Positions 1 to 13,200 of a stretch of 64,000 bases of DNA are shown here, piece after piece. Made by a program: the position numbers and the translations under genes. Where the stretch lies: assembly GCA_003117195.1 (NCBI GenBank), contig BDSI01000012.1, positions 1,567,928 through 1,631,927 on the forward strand. Direction: 5' to 3'. The notes under the pieces are model-generated. The model was not told the origin of the DNA. It saw nothing but the letters and a program-made list of their open reading frames with translations, and did no database searches. Source of the DNA: Eudorina sp. 2006-703-Eu-15 (taxonomy: Eukaryota; Chlorophyta; Chlorophyceae; Chlamydomonadales; Volvocaceae). Each line of letters begins with the position of its first letter. Positions within the stretch are counted from its first letter, which is position 1.

Positions 1-779
1 GGCAGGGCAGTCGAGGGAAGGCGCCAGTTCGCTCTCGAGAGCGCCAGTCACGAAGCCGCGAACCACAGCGCGCATGAGGTGCTGGATCGTCCGTGGAAGC
101 GGGAAGTGTACCGGGTGATCCGACGTGTAACGATGGGAGGGTGTCTCGCGATATCCTTTCCGGAACATGGTTTCGGGGACGGACCTGAGCAGCGGCACAC
201 GTCACCGGTGAGATATGACACCGGCCGCCGCGCGCAGCGGGGTTCAGCGAATCAGGAGCGCGTCGAGACAGTCCGCGCCAGCCGTGTCGCACTACTTGAC
301 TGAATTCGCTCGCATTGCATGCCGCAAGACAAAACCTAAACCAAGAGGCGGAGAAGGTTCACTACTTCAACACCCCGCGCAGACACGCACTTTGCTCCAA
401 AGTGCGGTATTCCCCAGCTATGGTGAGGACAATCGCAACGGCCATCAAGCGCGAACAGTGCATCTCATCCACGACCGTCTGGACTCATGAAAACCACCTC
501 AAAGTTAGATTTGTGCAGGATGAAAGCTTGCTGTGGTGCGGTCGGCCAAACGCTAAAGCATGGCGGTGCCGTTCATGGGCATAAGCACCTGTCAGCGAAT
601 AATAGCGTATGTGCGTGCCGTGCAGCTTTCGTTGACTGTAGGCACCGTTGTGTATGACATAGGGGATCCGTCGAGAAGTAAATGCCCGAATACCGACCTA
701 CGATCAGTACAATATTTTCTACACGAACAATCATTATACATAATTGATTTGTGCGCACCTGTACTGTTACGGTGCATTG

Positions 780-1130
780 ATAAACAGGACCTAGGCCGTC
801 GACCACCTCAATACGAACACGTTTCTCCAACGCCGACAGGAGCTCCGGCAGATCCTCAATAATTTCCCGAGTTGGAGAAATGACGATTGGCGGGTTGAGA
901 AGCTTGGAATCCTGTGTTCCATATGCCCGTGGGTGACAATCACGAACCCTCACGTTCTTTGCAAAATGCTCCTCGAAGGCACCCTAGTTATTTACGCCCA
1001 CAAACGCAATTTCATACGGGGTAGCAGGGTAAGTGTAGTAGGCGATCGAAACGTTCAAGCGCGTGCATCTCCGAACAGCAATATACGAATCCCTACGAAG
1101 GCGGCATATTATAGTATACCTGAAAAACGG
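780..1130 (-). pseudogene. Coding-like fragment with an in-frame TAG
   Basis: Read on the minus strand, one frame runs from a possible acceptor near 1118 down to about 786. It gives protein-like sequence (for example YEIAFVGVNN, then GAFEEHFAKNVRVRD, then PPIVISPTREIIEDLPELL), with a single TAG near 984 between VNN and GAF. The text is continuous in style on both sides, so this may be a nonsense mutation, a sequencing error or a very short misread intron. Third-position GC is near half, unlike the neighbouring genes. The family is not recognised. Confidence 0.3.
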
Positions 1131-1989
1131 ATTGTTTTACTTGCATGATGCAATCCGGATCGTCTTAAGCTATGGGGCAAGGAGCACTCACCTCTTTCGG
1201 GGGCATCGTAGCATTAATCGCAAATGCTGACTCGTATAGGTGCCTTGCTTGTTTGCGCCCGTGGAGCCTTTCAGTATGGCGCGAGGATTGCAAGCGTTCT
1301 CTTGTCACAGCCGCTCCGCGAGCCGCGCGCCTCCGCGCGCCTTCAGCAGGAATGGCCCGGTCTCAATGCCTTTGGAAGCCTTGTGTCGTCGCTTTTACTC
1401 CATCGCGAACAGTAAGGTACACATTTCCGTAATGTGCGGGAGACTATGGAAGTTGACGGCTTGTGACTGACTCAACATGCCGGAGACCACAGGTCTGACC
1501 GCGAGTGCTCCTTGCGCAATGTATATCCCCTAGCGCACCTTACGAAATGTATATTCAGCTAGAAGAGTATAAGCTTTTACAATATACCGCGCTGTTGTTT
1601 CTTTTACTGAGGCGTGTCAGGTCTGATGATATTGGGGGTATCATTCGTTCACTCTACGGCTTCCCCGTACGAAACCCCGATTTGCTCCCACGCGCGCACA
1701 AATACGTGCGGTAAGGACCCTTTTGTAACGTTGCTTATACCCACAAATGACTTCTTGGCGTCACAGCTTCAATTGCCTTGGGAGACTTGGACACAGCACA
1801 GATGGTTCCTTGGGACAACGGTTCATGCAAGAACCGGAATCCGCAGCGTATTTTTGAGTTGCGTTGCGGAACACAATAGATTTGCGCCGGAAATGGGTTC
1901 TGAGTGAGGCGCGACGCACCGATGCATGAAGCCCCATAGCGGCGCCATCTATCTGTTTTCCGCCACCCCAGTGCGCATGTGCAACTGCA

Positions 1990-2214
1990 GTGTTTGGCCA
2001 GCGGTGGAGGAAGCCCGTAGTCGAGAACCCATGCTATCAAGCGAAAAATGTAAGGAGAGAACGGGCATTCTTTGATGCTCTCTTTGAGGCCTGGGCCATG
2101 GGCGTTACATGTGAAGGTAAGGAAGCACTCTTGGCATGTCTTGCGTGTACCAGGTACGGGCCGAAGAAATCCCACATGCTCAAGCAACACACAAGGGCGC
2201 ATTGCACATTTTAG
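1990..2214 (+). other. Possible BED/C2H2-like zinc-finger fragment
   Basis: The frame encodes an acidic and hydrophobic stretch (RERAFFDALFEAWAMG) followed by CLAC, then LKQHTRAH. The Cys-x2-Cys and His-x3-His spacing resembles BED or C2H2 fingers, which occur at the N-terminus of hAT-type transposases. It ends at a stop at 2212-2214 and no transposase core is visible nearby. It could equally be a chance frame. Confidence 0.2.
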
Positions 2215-4496
2215 CTGCGCCCTTCTTGCCGTCACGGGGGAAACCTCAAAGCAAATCGTCACCCGTTACGTCGTCAGGTGGTTGGGCTGGTGGGGCCTGG
2301 TGCGGCAAGGAAAGCAGTTGCCGCCTGGTAGCTAACCCGCGATTGCAGTCCGTGTGTTGTTCGACGGCCCCTGACGGCCAAACTCAGGGCTCGTCCTAGC
2401 CCGCCCTAAAGGTTCACAGCTGTCCCACACGCACACCTGCTGGTGGTGATGGCAGGGTCTTCTACGGACTGCCCGCTGCGCCCGCATACATTGCCACCAG
2501 ACAGACATTGGGCACCACCTGAGATACGAAGTTGATAGGGCATTGGGTCCAGGTTTCCAGCCACGCAGGGATTGAGGGGCGGCTGCTGTGCCAAAGTTTG
2601 GTTGTCAACTCGCGAGTGTTGTCGTGTGCGGGTGAGCGGAGGGAGGGCGGGCCTTGCATTCACGTACAGCGGGGTCAGCGGCGCCATCAGGACCGCTCAA
2701 CGCCAGGGGCCGATCCAATGTGTTGTGGTTCGAGTCGCACTCAGGGCTTCCGCTGGGACCTGGGAGGCAGATCCGCCTTGTCGTGCAGCACAGTTGCGGC
2801 TTGTTCCCATCCGCGCGCGGTGGCCCTCGGGGGCAGTTGTATGGCATACGGACATGCCCGTATGGCATTTCCGGGCTGAAATATGTCCCTTGCTTGTCAC
2901 ACCTGTTCTGCCTGCGTACGATCACGGATCCGCAAACCATGGCATACCTACACAGGCAATCATGTGGGTGCTGATGCGTATGAAAATGGTTCACTTCGCA
3001 GAGGAGCCTTTACGTAAGCAGAGAAAGGGGTTCCAAACATCTCGAGTAAGCCTTTGTGTCGCGCTGCTACACTTTACGTGGTCTCATCAGAGCCGTCGTT
3101 TGACAGGTCTGGTTAACTCACGAAAATTGGAATCAAATTTCCCAACATAAAAGGCAACGTTTACGCCGCGTATGGACATCATATATGCGCAATGGATAGC
3201 GTATCCGGCAATCGTGTGATGTCGCACGCGTGTCAGACTGTTTGTCGATATTCAGCGAGCGACGGGTCTTTCCATCCGTCATGCGGAGCCATGAACGTGC
3301 ATTTTATCAATGAGACCCGTTTCAGCACTTCTCAGGCAAGATGCAGTATGTTTCACATGCAAGGAACCGTTTGTTGACGAGGGCTGAAACAGGTCGCAAG
3401 CCCTCTCACCGTCACAGGCTGTCCATTCTCCGCTTCGTAACTAAATACCTGCGGTCGAATTATAATATCAACTGAAAGAACCCTCAAACGGACCTGTTTG
3501 GGGGGTTTGTACTACTAGTAGTTTGCGTTGCATAGTCATACTGTACGCACTATACATAAATGTACGGCTAAGCAATACTGTCTTACTGTGCTTCTCTGCA
3601 TTCAGCTCCGTGTCCCAAGACGCTTCGACGACTGAAAAAGTATGATATCTGTGCACCGCCGCAAGCAAGACATCGAGGAATGTAAAAATGTGCGCAAGTT
3701 GGACTGGCAAATTCAGCTGGCAAATGCGAGCGTCCTTGAAAAAGACAAAGTTGATATGAAATGGCTAACACGAATTACACATAGTCCTCCTCGGCAAATC
3801 ATTTTAACCCTTGTCAAGCTGGGCGATACCCCTGTGTAGTTGGCCCCTCGTAATTTGTGCAATCTAAGCATACGCAGTTATGTTTATAGGAGGTCTCTTT
3901 CCTCCAACAATACAATTTGGCAAGCGCTCACGTTAGAAACTGGGGCTTCAATGGCGCAAGCCGAAAGGTGATTACCATAGTTGTAATCTAAGAAATGCTG
4001 CTAATGCACAAGTTTCTTTTTTATTGGCTCTGGCGGCCGCCGCCAGAATTGTAGTGTGCTGACGGCAAGTCAAGCTGGGACTTGCAATAGCACCACTGTC
4101 AAGGCCATCTTGCCAATGCACGTGCTAAGTACTGAATTGGAACCGAAGTCACCCCGACGACAGGCCAGATTGACACCCTTGTGTTTCGTGCGTTGGACGG
4201 AAGCAAGAAAAATCCCGTTTACATCCCACCCCCTTCCCCGGGCCCCTTGAGTCAATCGACGGGGTTGACCGGACCTTGCAGAATCTTTGCATTCCTTTTG
4301 GGCCGACTGCAATATCCATTCACCAAGTAGATTCACGACGTGCCCGCTAACTGCCTGACTGCATATCCCGTCCAACCAACCGGCTATCCAACGCGCCGCC
4401 TGAACCCCAACGCCCAGGCGGTGCGAGATGCACTTGCCAGAGGCTCCGCGCTGACATGTCCTCTGGTCAACGGCATTACCTCGCCTGCCTCTCATC

Positions 4497-6815
4497 GTGG
4501 ACCGCAGGCGGCCGAGTGGCTCCATGGTACGAGGGAGGTTGACCCCACCTCTGCGACCCGCCAGCGCGGTGCACGGAGTCGCACGGCGCCGTCCAACACC
4601 CACACATGGTGGACGAGCTCCCCTCCCTCCACCCACAGGCGCTGCTCCGTGCACCCGCCACCGGCTGCGCGCCTGCACACGCGGCGGCCCCCTCCACGGC
4701 CCCCCGGCCGCTACCGCCCTGCCGGATGCCGCCTGCCCCTCGCCTCCTGGACCTGAGCCAGAGCGCCCCGGCACCGGGCAGGTGGTGCAGGGACAGGTAC
4801 TCAATAAGGTGCCGGTTGCGCTGGGCATGACGCCCCGCCTGTACGGCTACCTGCTTGAGAACACGCGAGAGCCTGACGTGAGTGTGGCCCCCGCGGGCCT
4901 CTGCGGCGTACGGGGGTCAGTCAGGCCATGCCGCGCCCGTGCAGAGGCGGCTGAGGGGTTCAATGCCTCCCCGGTCCCCCACCAGGGGGTTTCTGGGGCT
5001 CTAGGGCAAGAGAGCAGACGAGCGACAGCTGCCCAGGGGGCTTCGAGGAGGACGCGAGTGCTGCGGAAGGCCTCGATGCCGTCGATGCCATCTGCTGTTT
5101 TTTCCCATATGCCAGCTCGTTTGGGAGATCGCAGGCCTTCCCGCGCTCCCCGCCGCCCCCACCCCCGGTGCGCAGGTCCTGCGGCAGCTGCGGGAGGCCA
5201 CAGCGGCGGTGCCCTCGGGCGCGCACATGCAGATCACCCCCGAGCAGGGCGCACTGCTCGGCCTGCTGGTGGAGCTGATCGGGGCCAAGAGGGTGGTGGA
5301 GGTGGGCGTCTTCACCGGGTACTCCTCGTGCGCCATGGCGATGGTGGGTCCTGACTCCGCGGATGCATGAATCACACGCAAACGCGATCCCAGTAGATGG
5401 CGATGAAGGTCGCGGGGAGGCGTCGGACGGCAGGGTGGAAGCAAGGTGGCGGCGTAACCTGGTTGCACGAGCGGGATGGGCTGTCGGTGGTCGGTGGCGG
5501 GTGCGTCCGCAAGTGCCGACCCGCTACGCGCCCCCACACGTAGGGCCCACCCGTCGGAAGCCCGCGTGTGTGCGTCCGGGCCTACCCCTGCCCCCCGGCG
5601 CCCCGGGTGGTCAGTACGTGCAGTCGAGCTGGGCGTTTCTCCTCTCTCTCCTCTCTCTCCTCTCTCTCCTCTCTCTCCTCTGGGGCTCTCACACGGTACC
5701 GAACGCCTCTCCGCTTTCCGTCTCTGCCATCGGACTCTGCCATCCCCGGGCGCGCGCATCCCCACGGCCGGACCCACGGCCGGACCTGGGCCCCGATACC
5801 CCGCGACTCCGCGTTGGCACCCGGCCTTGGCACCTGGTCTGGGCCCGCAGGCTCTGCCCCCGGGCGGAAAGCTGGTGGCTCTCGAGCGGGACGAGAGACC
5901 CCTGGAGCTGGCGCGTCGGTTCTGGGAGCTGGCGGGTGTGGCGGACCGCGTGGAGCTGCGCGTGGGTCCGGCGGTGCAGTCCCTGGAGCAGATCCTGGAC
6001 AGGGACGGCCCCGACTCGTACGATATGGCGTTCATAGGTACGAGTTGAATACGATTTGAGTACCGGATCTGGATCTGGAGTGTGGGTGGGTACGATACCG
6101 TACGCATCCCTGAGGAGAGGATGTACCGCAAATACCGCACCTGGGCAAGTCTGCGGGCATCATGGACGGCTGCCCGGCTGCACCTGTCCGTCGAAGCGCC
6201 CCCTGCCCCCCCCCCTCACGTGCCCCTAGGGAGGTCTGAGGTCTTCCCCCGGGGCCCCCTCGAGGTCACTGACCAGCGCCCCGATGATGCCGCAGATGCC
6301 GACAAACGGGCGTACGACCAGTACTACGAGTTGATGCTCAAGTTGGTACGGCCCGGCGGCCTGATCGCCATCGACAACACACTGTTCTACGGGCGCGTCG
6401 TCGAGCCCGAGGTACGGCACATAAGATCGCAGAACGGGGCGCGGCGCCTGCCAGGCAAAGTGACGCGCGCTCGTCATGTCATGTGAGTGTTGATGTTATA
6501 TTGAGATTGTTGATGTGATTGTCCGCACGAACCGCGCTCCCGCGGGTTGGTATAAATGATGTTGCAGTGGTTGAGATGTTGCAGTGGTGCGCACGCGACC
6601 CGGGGCACATGGCCGCACTCGTCATCGCCAGTCCAAGTCCCGGCCCCACGCCCAGCACCCCCGGGTCCCCCGCCCTTCGTGACCCACTCCACCAGCCCAC
6701 GGACAAGCCGGCGATGGCCCTGCACCACCTGAACGCCAAGCTGCTGCGGGACGAGCGAGTGAGCCTCAGCCTGGTGCCCATCGGCGACGGAATGACCCTG
6801 TGCAGGCGCCGATGA
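4497..6815 (+). CDS. Class I SAM-dependent O-methyltransferase (caffeoyl-CoA OMT family)
   Basis: It transfers a methyl group from S-adenosylmethionine to a hydroxyl on a small substrate, which is not known here. The exons are 4497-4877, 5176-5343, 5851-6037, 6296-6411 and 6696-6815, all joined in phase (323 residues from the first ATG). The diagnostic sequence is [16 protein letters not shown], then the SAM loop [12 protein letters not shown], then [14 protein letters not shown], the metal-site aspartates in [18 protein letters not shown], and the family ending [13 protein letters not shown]. The start is uncertain: ATG at 4497 or 4524 would give an Arg/Pro-rich leader that could be a transit peptide, while an acceptor at 4781 would allow an unseen upstream exon. 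Intron 2 carries a CTCTCTCC microsatellite (about 5638-5681). Caffeoyl-CoA itself is unlikely as substrate in an alga. Confidence 0.88.
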
Positions 6816-7098
6816 GGTGGGCCCGATGAGGGGCCACCGGGGCCTGGAGCTGGAGACGGCATGAGGTTTGATAAGACGGCCTGGAGCCTCCGGCTTAAAG
6901 AGCAGGAGGTGGCGCCGTTCTTCCGGGTGGTTCGTGTTTGGCAGGTTGGGCTGCAGCCCCCGCCGTCTTCGGCGCGACTGCGCTGCCGGTCGGGGGCCGG
7001 ATGGGGGTTTCGGCGCCCACATAGTCGGCCGCAGTGCTCGCGGCCGTTGGCTGTGTTGCTGTCATAACAGCAGGCGAGGCGTGAGGCGTGCACGTGTG

Positions 7099-7103
7099 TG
7101 TAA
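7099..7103 (+). terminator. TGTAA polyadenylation signal of the O-methyltransferase
   Basis: TGTAA, the usual chlorophycean polyadenylation signal, lies about 285 bases after the stop codon. A second TGTAA lies near 7285. Confidence 0.5.
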
Positions 7104-10100
7104 TGCCTCTGGCGGCTTTATTTCTGCGGACGGCTTGACCTCGTTGGCTGGAGTACCATAATATGGTGCGCCGTGATGGTGGGGTGATGGCGACCCTCTG
7201 GAATGGCACAAGGGTGCCCACAAACCAGCAGCTTGGAACATCTCTAGGAGGGCGTTGGTAGTTTTTTAGTTACGGTATATCCTGTGTAACCACCGGTGCC
7301 GGAATGCATGCACATGGCACCACAGCCCCATATGGTGGCAGTGTCCTGCAGTATCTATAGCAGGAGCGGGGGAATGCGGGGCCCAGCAAGTGCGATTGGC
7401 TTACCGCCCGGATCCGGTGCACAGAAGAAACGTCGTCGCCGCCGCCAAGCAGTACAATCTTTCCCTTCATAGCTCTACATCGGTTGCAGCGCCGACGTAG
7501 GTCCACTTGCCGCTGGCTCATTGGTCACAAGGGCTGGCGCGATTACGGCTGGAGGCAGCATCGGCAGCCTCCGCGCCGTATTGTACTGTACGGGCTTCAG
7601 CCAGCTCCCGCCGGCAGCTCTGATGTGCACCACGACTCCTGGAAACGCTTTGGCTCCGCTCTCTTTACGTTGCCGAATCGGTTTTCAGTTTCACAGAGAT
7701 GGTGTACATGGCGTGAACATTAAACAACGTCAGCGCGTCGCGCATCGGTGATGCAACACGGAACAACGTGCAGGCAGGAGCCCAGACTATGAGAGCGCGC
7801 ATGCCTCCCCCGACATCACTCGCGCTCACGGACTGGGCCTACACGCTGAAACACCCACTTGCCTCCAACAACACCATGATGATGATGATGCGCCACGCGG
7901 CGTGCAACCCCAGACCACATCCCGCAATGGCGCTCCGCTGCGGTCAGAGTCCTGGCTAAAACCTGTGTAGGGTCCAACCCGCCGCCTCGCGCACATTGCA
8001 GGACTATCCACGCACGTGGCCTGTGCCGCACACGTGTGCGCATTTCTGGCTTCCGCGCAGCAGCTCTAGGACCGCGCTAGGTCGGCCCGGCTAACGTTCT
8101 AGGGTTGCTATGTCTCCTCCCGCCCGGCCGGAGCTCCCATCACAGCCTGTGGCGCCGGGCCCCGCAGCTCAGCGTCCGGTTTCTTTCACCTTATTTTGCG
8201 TGGAGTGGCCTGTACCCCATGGCACGACGTCCGCGCCCGATTACACGCGCCTACCCCGCCCGATTCTGTCACCGTCATGAAATCACAGGTGGCTCTGGAA
8301 GCCCCCCCCTACTGAGAGCACAGGAACCCTGCGGCTCGCAGATACGAGGCCCACTCGCGGCCTCAACACTCATCATATAGGCAGCTGCCCGGACGGCCAG
8401 GCACCCGGGCGGCACCGCGTGACCCCGCTTGTCCGCCTGGTGTCACCAGACCGACTGCGAGGCCACCTGGCATTGCGGCGCCCGCGACGACAGCGCGCGC
8501 AAGCCAAGCTGCGCCGCTAGGGAGGCTCGTCGCCGCTGGGTATCGCAGCACGCAACAGGCCCCCTGGATGGGGGCGGGCCAGCGACTGCACCCATCGGCT
8601 GCAACGCGTGTGCGGTCATGTGCTCCCACCGGCGACCCAGCCCAACCCACCGCAGGATCCTGGACTCCTGTCACAAAAGAAGAGCGCAGGCATGGCCCAA
8701 TCGCAGGTAAGCAAGACCGGAGACGGAGACTCAGTCCGGTGCACCGTCACACGGGGGTACGAAAGAAGACGGGACCGTCTACAGGGTCTGATCTGAACGA
8801 CGCGCCCGCTCGTGGCCACGAAGAAGAGAAAGAGGCAAGGACCCAGCCGCACACGCAGATATTCCCTGACGAGCAGCGCTTCCTTTTTTTAGGCTGCGCG
8901 GGCCGCCCGGTCAACAGCTGGCCGGCCTGATCAACGCAGCACGTCCACCCCCCCACGCCTTTGCCAATCACGTTCACGGAACACCCTAGAGCTATCAATC
9001 AACCCGTCACCGTTTGGGCTGCGCGCGTCTGCCCTAATGGAGAGGACGCGCGGCCTGCCGGGCCGGGCGCACACACAAAGAACGGGCTGGATGGTCGTTC
9101 CTCTCACTCTTCACATTCCGCAACTTCCCAATCAGCGGCTACCCACTACTACAATCATTCACCTCGAGTTGATGTCAAAAACGAAGACGACGAACAAGGA
9201 CCGCGGCCTTTGCCATCAGAGACTCTTATGTCATATGTCATAAAGGGGGGCAATATTTGGCGGGTCGCCACCCGCGCCGATTGGCGTGCGTCTGTAGGAC
9301 ATGTCCCTTTCCAACCAACCACGGCTCTCACAGTGAAGAGCAACACAACTGCCTGGCCCTCCAACACCATGCATACACCCCACCCCTGCCGGCCCGGACC
9401 TCCTGGACGCCCACCTGGACAGTCTTGTAGTCCCCACGTGTACTGCGCCCTGCATCCCCCAGCCGGCAGCAAACAACAAAAACCCTGTGCGCGTTCCTCC
9501 GCCCGAGCACATGCACCTGCCATGGCATGGGGCGTGCTTTGCCGGGTGGTCGCCAGCGGCCGAGCAGCAGCCCCGCTGTGCGGTGCGGAGCGAGAAAAAG
9601 CAACCCTCACCCGCAGGGGGGGGGGTATCGAGATACACACAGCCCTCCTCGTATGAGGTGGCGGAACTCCCCCCGCAGCATCAGCATCAGCAGCGGCCGA
9701 AATGCTACCGCCACACAGCCCGCAATTGTGCGGGCATCCGCATCCCCTCACATCACATCGCGCGAGTTTTGCTCTGTTGCCCCACAGCTATGGGCGCGCA
9801 ATGACAGCAAGCAAACCCACATGCGCCTATGTGCGTCATAACGCCGCCTTAGTAGCACCCGCCTGGTCATCGAAACCACACACCAAGCTAAAGCACGCGC
9901 GCCTACAAACACAAACACGCCCACACCAGTTCTGGTTCAACACATCGGCGCCGCGCACACCTCAGCCGTACCAGCAGAGGAGACAGTAGTCAGCTGCTCT
10001 GGTTGGGTATCCCCCCAATGGGGGCGCATGCGCCCCGATCGGCTCAAGCTCGCATTCTCGCGGAACGCAACCGTATTCTGCTTGACCACCACCACCACCA

Positions 10101-10282
10101 CCACCCCCACCCACCCAGCAGCCCTGGCGCTCGTTCCTGCATGTGACTCCCCCATCTCCTTATTCTTCACGCCGTGAGGGAGTACCGGGGGGCAAAGGAC
10201 CAGCTGCACTGAGAGGCATTGGCACGGATGAAAGGTTGGAAGGGGCCTCCCTGACGCGCCGGTCTGCGTGCACAGTGAACAG
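7104..10282. other. Intergenic stretch, no confident gene
   Basis: Several open frames exist on both strands, but none gives splice-linked exons or a recognisable domain. A possible short exon ends at 8705 in a good donor (GCAG followed by GTAAGC), and no partner exon was found. The right part is presumably the 3' region of the minus-strand gene ending at 10283. Confidence 0.4.
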
Positions 10283-13200
10283 CTAGGGCCCTTGCCGCTG
10301 CTGCTGTTGGGAATCACTCTCCTCGGGCTCACGTTCCACAACGCTCAGCATGCGGAGCACGCCCCGCCGCGCGGGCGGCCTCGACTCCTCCGCAGCCTCC
10401 CCGGGGTCGCCTGCAGGCCGCTCCCCCTCACCGGCCTTGGACGTTGTCGATGCACCTGCCGGCCCCGCCGCGTCTTGGTCACGGGTGGCCGCAGAGGCGG
10501 TCGCATCCGTCAAGTCCAGGCGGGGGAACCACTGCTGCTGCTTGCTGGACTCGCCCGGCTGCGACCCACTTCCCCCCTGCAGCGGAGGCGGGCCTGGCCT
10601 TGCGGCCTCACCAGCTCCGCTGGAGGGCGGGTCCAACGGCTGCCTCGCACCCTCCAACGACCGGCGACCGCTGTCCCCACGTCGTTGTTGCCATGCCGAT
10701 GACGTTTGCGGGGCCGGAGCCGCCCCAGGGCCATCCGCGTCCATGGCGTTGCCCCGACAGCTGACCTCCGCCAGAGCGCCGGTCGCAGCCGGGTCCTCTT
10801 CCGTCGCAGCGGGCGCAGTGCGCCCCAAGGTGTGGTGCGCGTCCTCGGGTCGGCCCAAACCAGCCGCGGGCGGCTGGGCGGCAGGTGCCGCATCCTCCAT
10901 TTCCACGTCACCGCTCTCATCGGCTACTCGCCGAGGCGAGTCCGGCCGCCCGGCAGGTCCCCCTGTCGCTTGCACACCGCCCGACGCCGCCTGCGCTGGC
11001 CTCGCCTTCACCATCTCGGCCGCCGCCCGGGAGCTCACAGCGGCGCCCGCACCGGAGCTGCCGCCTTCGGTGGAGGTCCCGACCTCGCCGTCCTCAGCTG
11101 TCGTTCCTGGCCGGCCGACCCCGGGCGCGTAGGGCTCCTCACCAAGCCGCGACAGCGTGTGGCCTCGCGGCTCCTCGCCACCGCCGACGGGGCGTTGCCC
11201 AGCGTCGTCCTCCCAACGACCGGTGTCCCGGCCCAAACCCATCCCGCCCGCGACAAGAGACGCGAGGGACGGCAGGGTATCAGGGAGGGACTCCTCCTGT
11301 TCCAGCCGGGGTGCGTCGGGGTGTACATCGAAGCGCCACGACTGCGGTTGGGCCTGCGGACGATCCATTTGGCGTGTCCGCGTCTGGACCGGGTGGCCGT
11401 CTTGGCCGCCGGCACCGGCTGGCTCCGGCGCCATGCCCTGCGCCCCGGTCACGCCGCCCAGCCCCTCGGTCCCGGCTGTCGTCTGCCGCGCCCTTCCGCG
11501 ATTGCTCGTGGCGGCATCTAGGTCTCCGCTGCCACCCGCCCGGCCGGGGCTGCGCTGCAGCTCTAGATCCGTCTGCTCGTCGTCGGCGCGCCGCCCACCG
11601 CCGCCGCCGCCCTGGTGGAACGAGTGCTGCACATGTAGGCCGCGGACGTGGCTCCCGACGTTGGCTATGGACTGCATCGTGTTGCGCGGCGCCAGGGAGC
11701 TCTCGGCGGCGACGCTCTGCAGCGCAGATGCCGCGGCACGGCCCAGCGGCGGCACGGCCCCCTGCGCCTGCGACACCCGTTTGCCGCTGGCGGACGGTTC
11801 CAAGTGGCCCTTGGGGGATGGTGGTTCATGACCAGGGCCCAGTCCGAATGCAAACACAGTTGGTGCAGCCTGACCCGCAGCTGCGCCCTCCCAGGGAAAC
11901 ATTGGCGCCGCGGGCGCTGTTCGCCCGGCCCCCGCGCCTGGTTTGGAGGCTGCCGGGGGCTGCGTGGCAGAAGCGACCGCCTGCAACAGCCCGCCGGTCC
12001 CCGCGCCGCCGCGGGGGCCGCCGGCAGGTTGACGTCCGTTCCCGTTCCCGCCTCCGCCTGGTCCTGCACCGCCAGCGGCAACCGAGGCGTTCCCCTCCGG
12101 CCTCACACTGGCCGAGAAGGGCAGGTTGCTCGCCTGTGCCGCCAGGGGCAGGTTGCTAGCTTGCGCTGCGAGGGGCAGGTTGCTCGCCTGAGCACCCAGG
12201 GGCAGGTTGCTCGCCTGCGCGGGGAGCAAGTTCGTGCTGGCATTGTTCATGAGTGACAGGCTCGGGGGCAGCATGCTGCTGCCGACACCCGGGAGCGGCC
12301 CGCTCAACATGGGCTGCAAAGGCTGTGGCGGCTGCTGCTGCCGGTGAGACGCACCTCCTGGGCCTGCCGTCCCTCCTTGTTGCTGCTGCGGCTGCTGCAA
12401 CCCCCGGTTGGGCAGCTGGGTACTGGGCGCCGCGGTCAACGCGGAAAGGCTCGGCTGGTGATGCCCAAACGGGTTGGCCGCCGCCGGATTGGGCGGTGGC
12501 CGCACACTCCCCAGCTGGGCCTCGTTGCCGGCATTCCAGTTCGGCAATGGCATCTGGTGTTGCGGCGATGGATGCCCGGCCTGCTGCTGCGGTGGCTGCG
12601 GCGGCGGCAACTGCGGTGAAGGCGCTTGCTCATTCCGAGACCGACGCGCGTCCTCCCCGCGCGTCCCCGCCGTCACCGCGCCTGCCTTCGCCTGACGGGA
12701 GCACGGCGCAAATGTGCGGAAGGCAGCCAGGGCACGTCATTGGCCTGACCGGCCCATGCGCGAGAAATGCTACCCAAAAGAGATGTGTTTAATGAGAAGC
12801 CCCAAAGAGATGTGGGACACGCAACGAAGACACCACTGTCATGAAGATAACGCCACCCGCAGCTCACCTGTCCCACGGCATCCGGTCGTGTCTCCAAGCA
12901 CACAATCAGCAACTGGTGGGACAGAACACTGCCCCTCCGCCAGCCGACGAGTGTCCGCCCCGCCAGAGGCTCCATCGACGCGCCGCGGAGGTACAGCTCC
13001 CCGTCCCCAGTCTCGGCCACCTCTGCCAGGTAGACCTGCACAGGCGAAGGCGGTGACCACATGAAAATGCTGCCCGAAGGGACCCTACGCGCCTTGGATA
13101 TGCTCAACTTAGACATGCATATGCTCATTGGGGACGGAGCTACACCCGCGAGCATGCGCCGCACAACAATATCATCAACTGCACCCCTGTCCAAAACATC

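Larger units (their letters stand above)
1..4496. other. Lower-GC region without a confident gene
   Basis: GC and codon composition are visibly lower than in the genes to the right. Only isolated coding-like stretches are seen: a broken frame on the minus strand at about 780-1130 and a possible zinc-finger-like frame on the plus strand at 1990-2214, both listed separately. No set of exons with matching splice phases could be assembled. The region may hold decayed mobile elements or the exons of a gene extending left of the window. Confidence 0.4.

Noticed and set aside
2725..2745. Possible tRNA B-box (GGTTCGAGTC)
   Set aside because: The flanking bases do not form the T-arm stem and no acceptor or anticodon arm could be placed.
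5363..6037. Overlapping plus-strand frames of 160-224 codons near the O-methyltransferase
   Set aside because: They read through a CT microsatellite and intron sequence in the wrong frame relative to the methyltransferase motifs.
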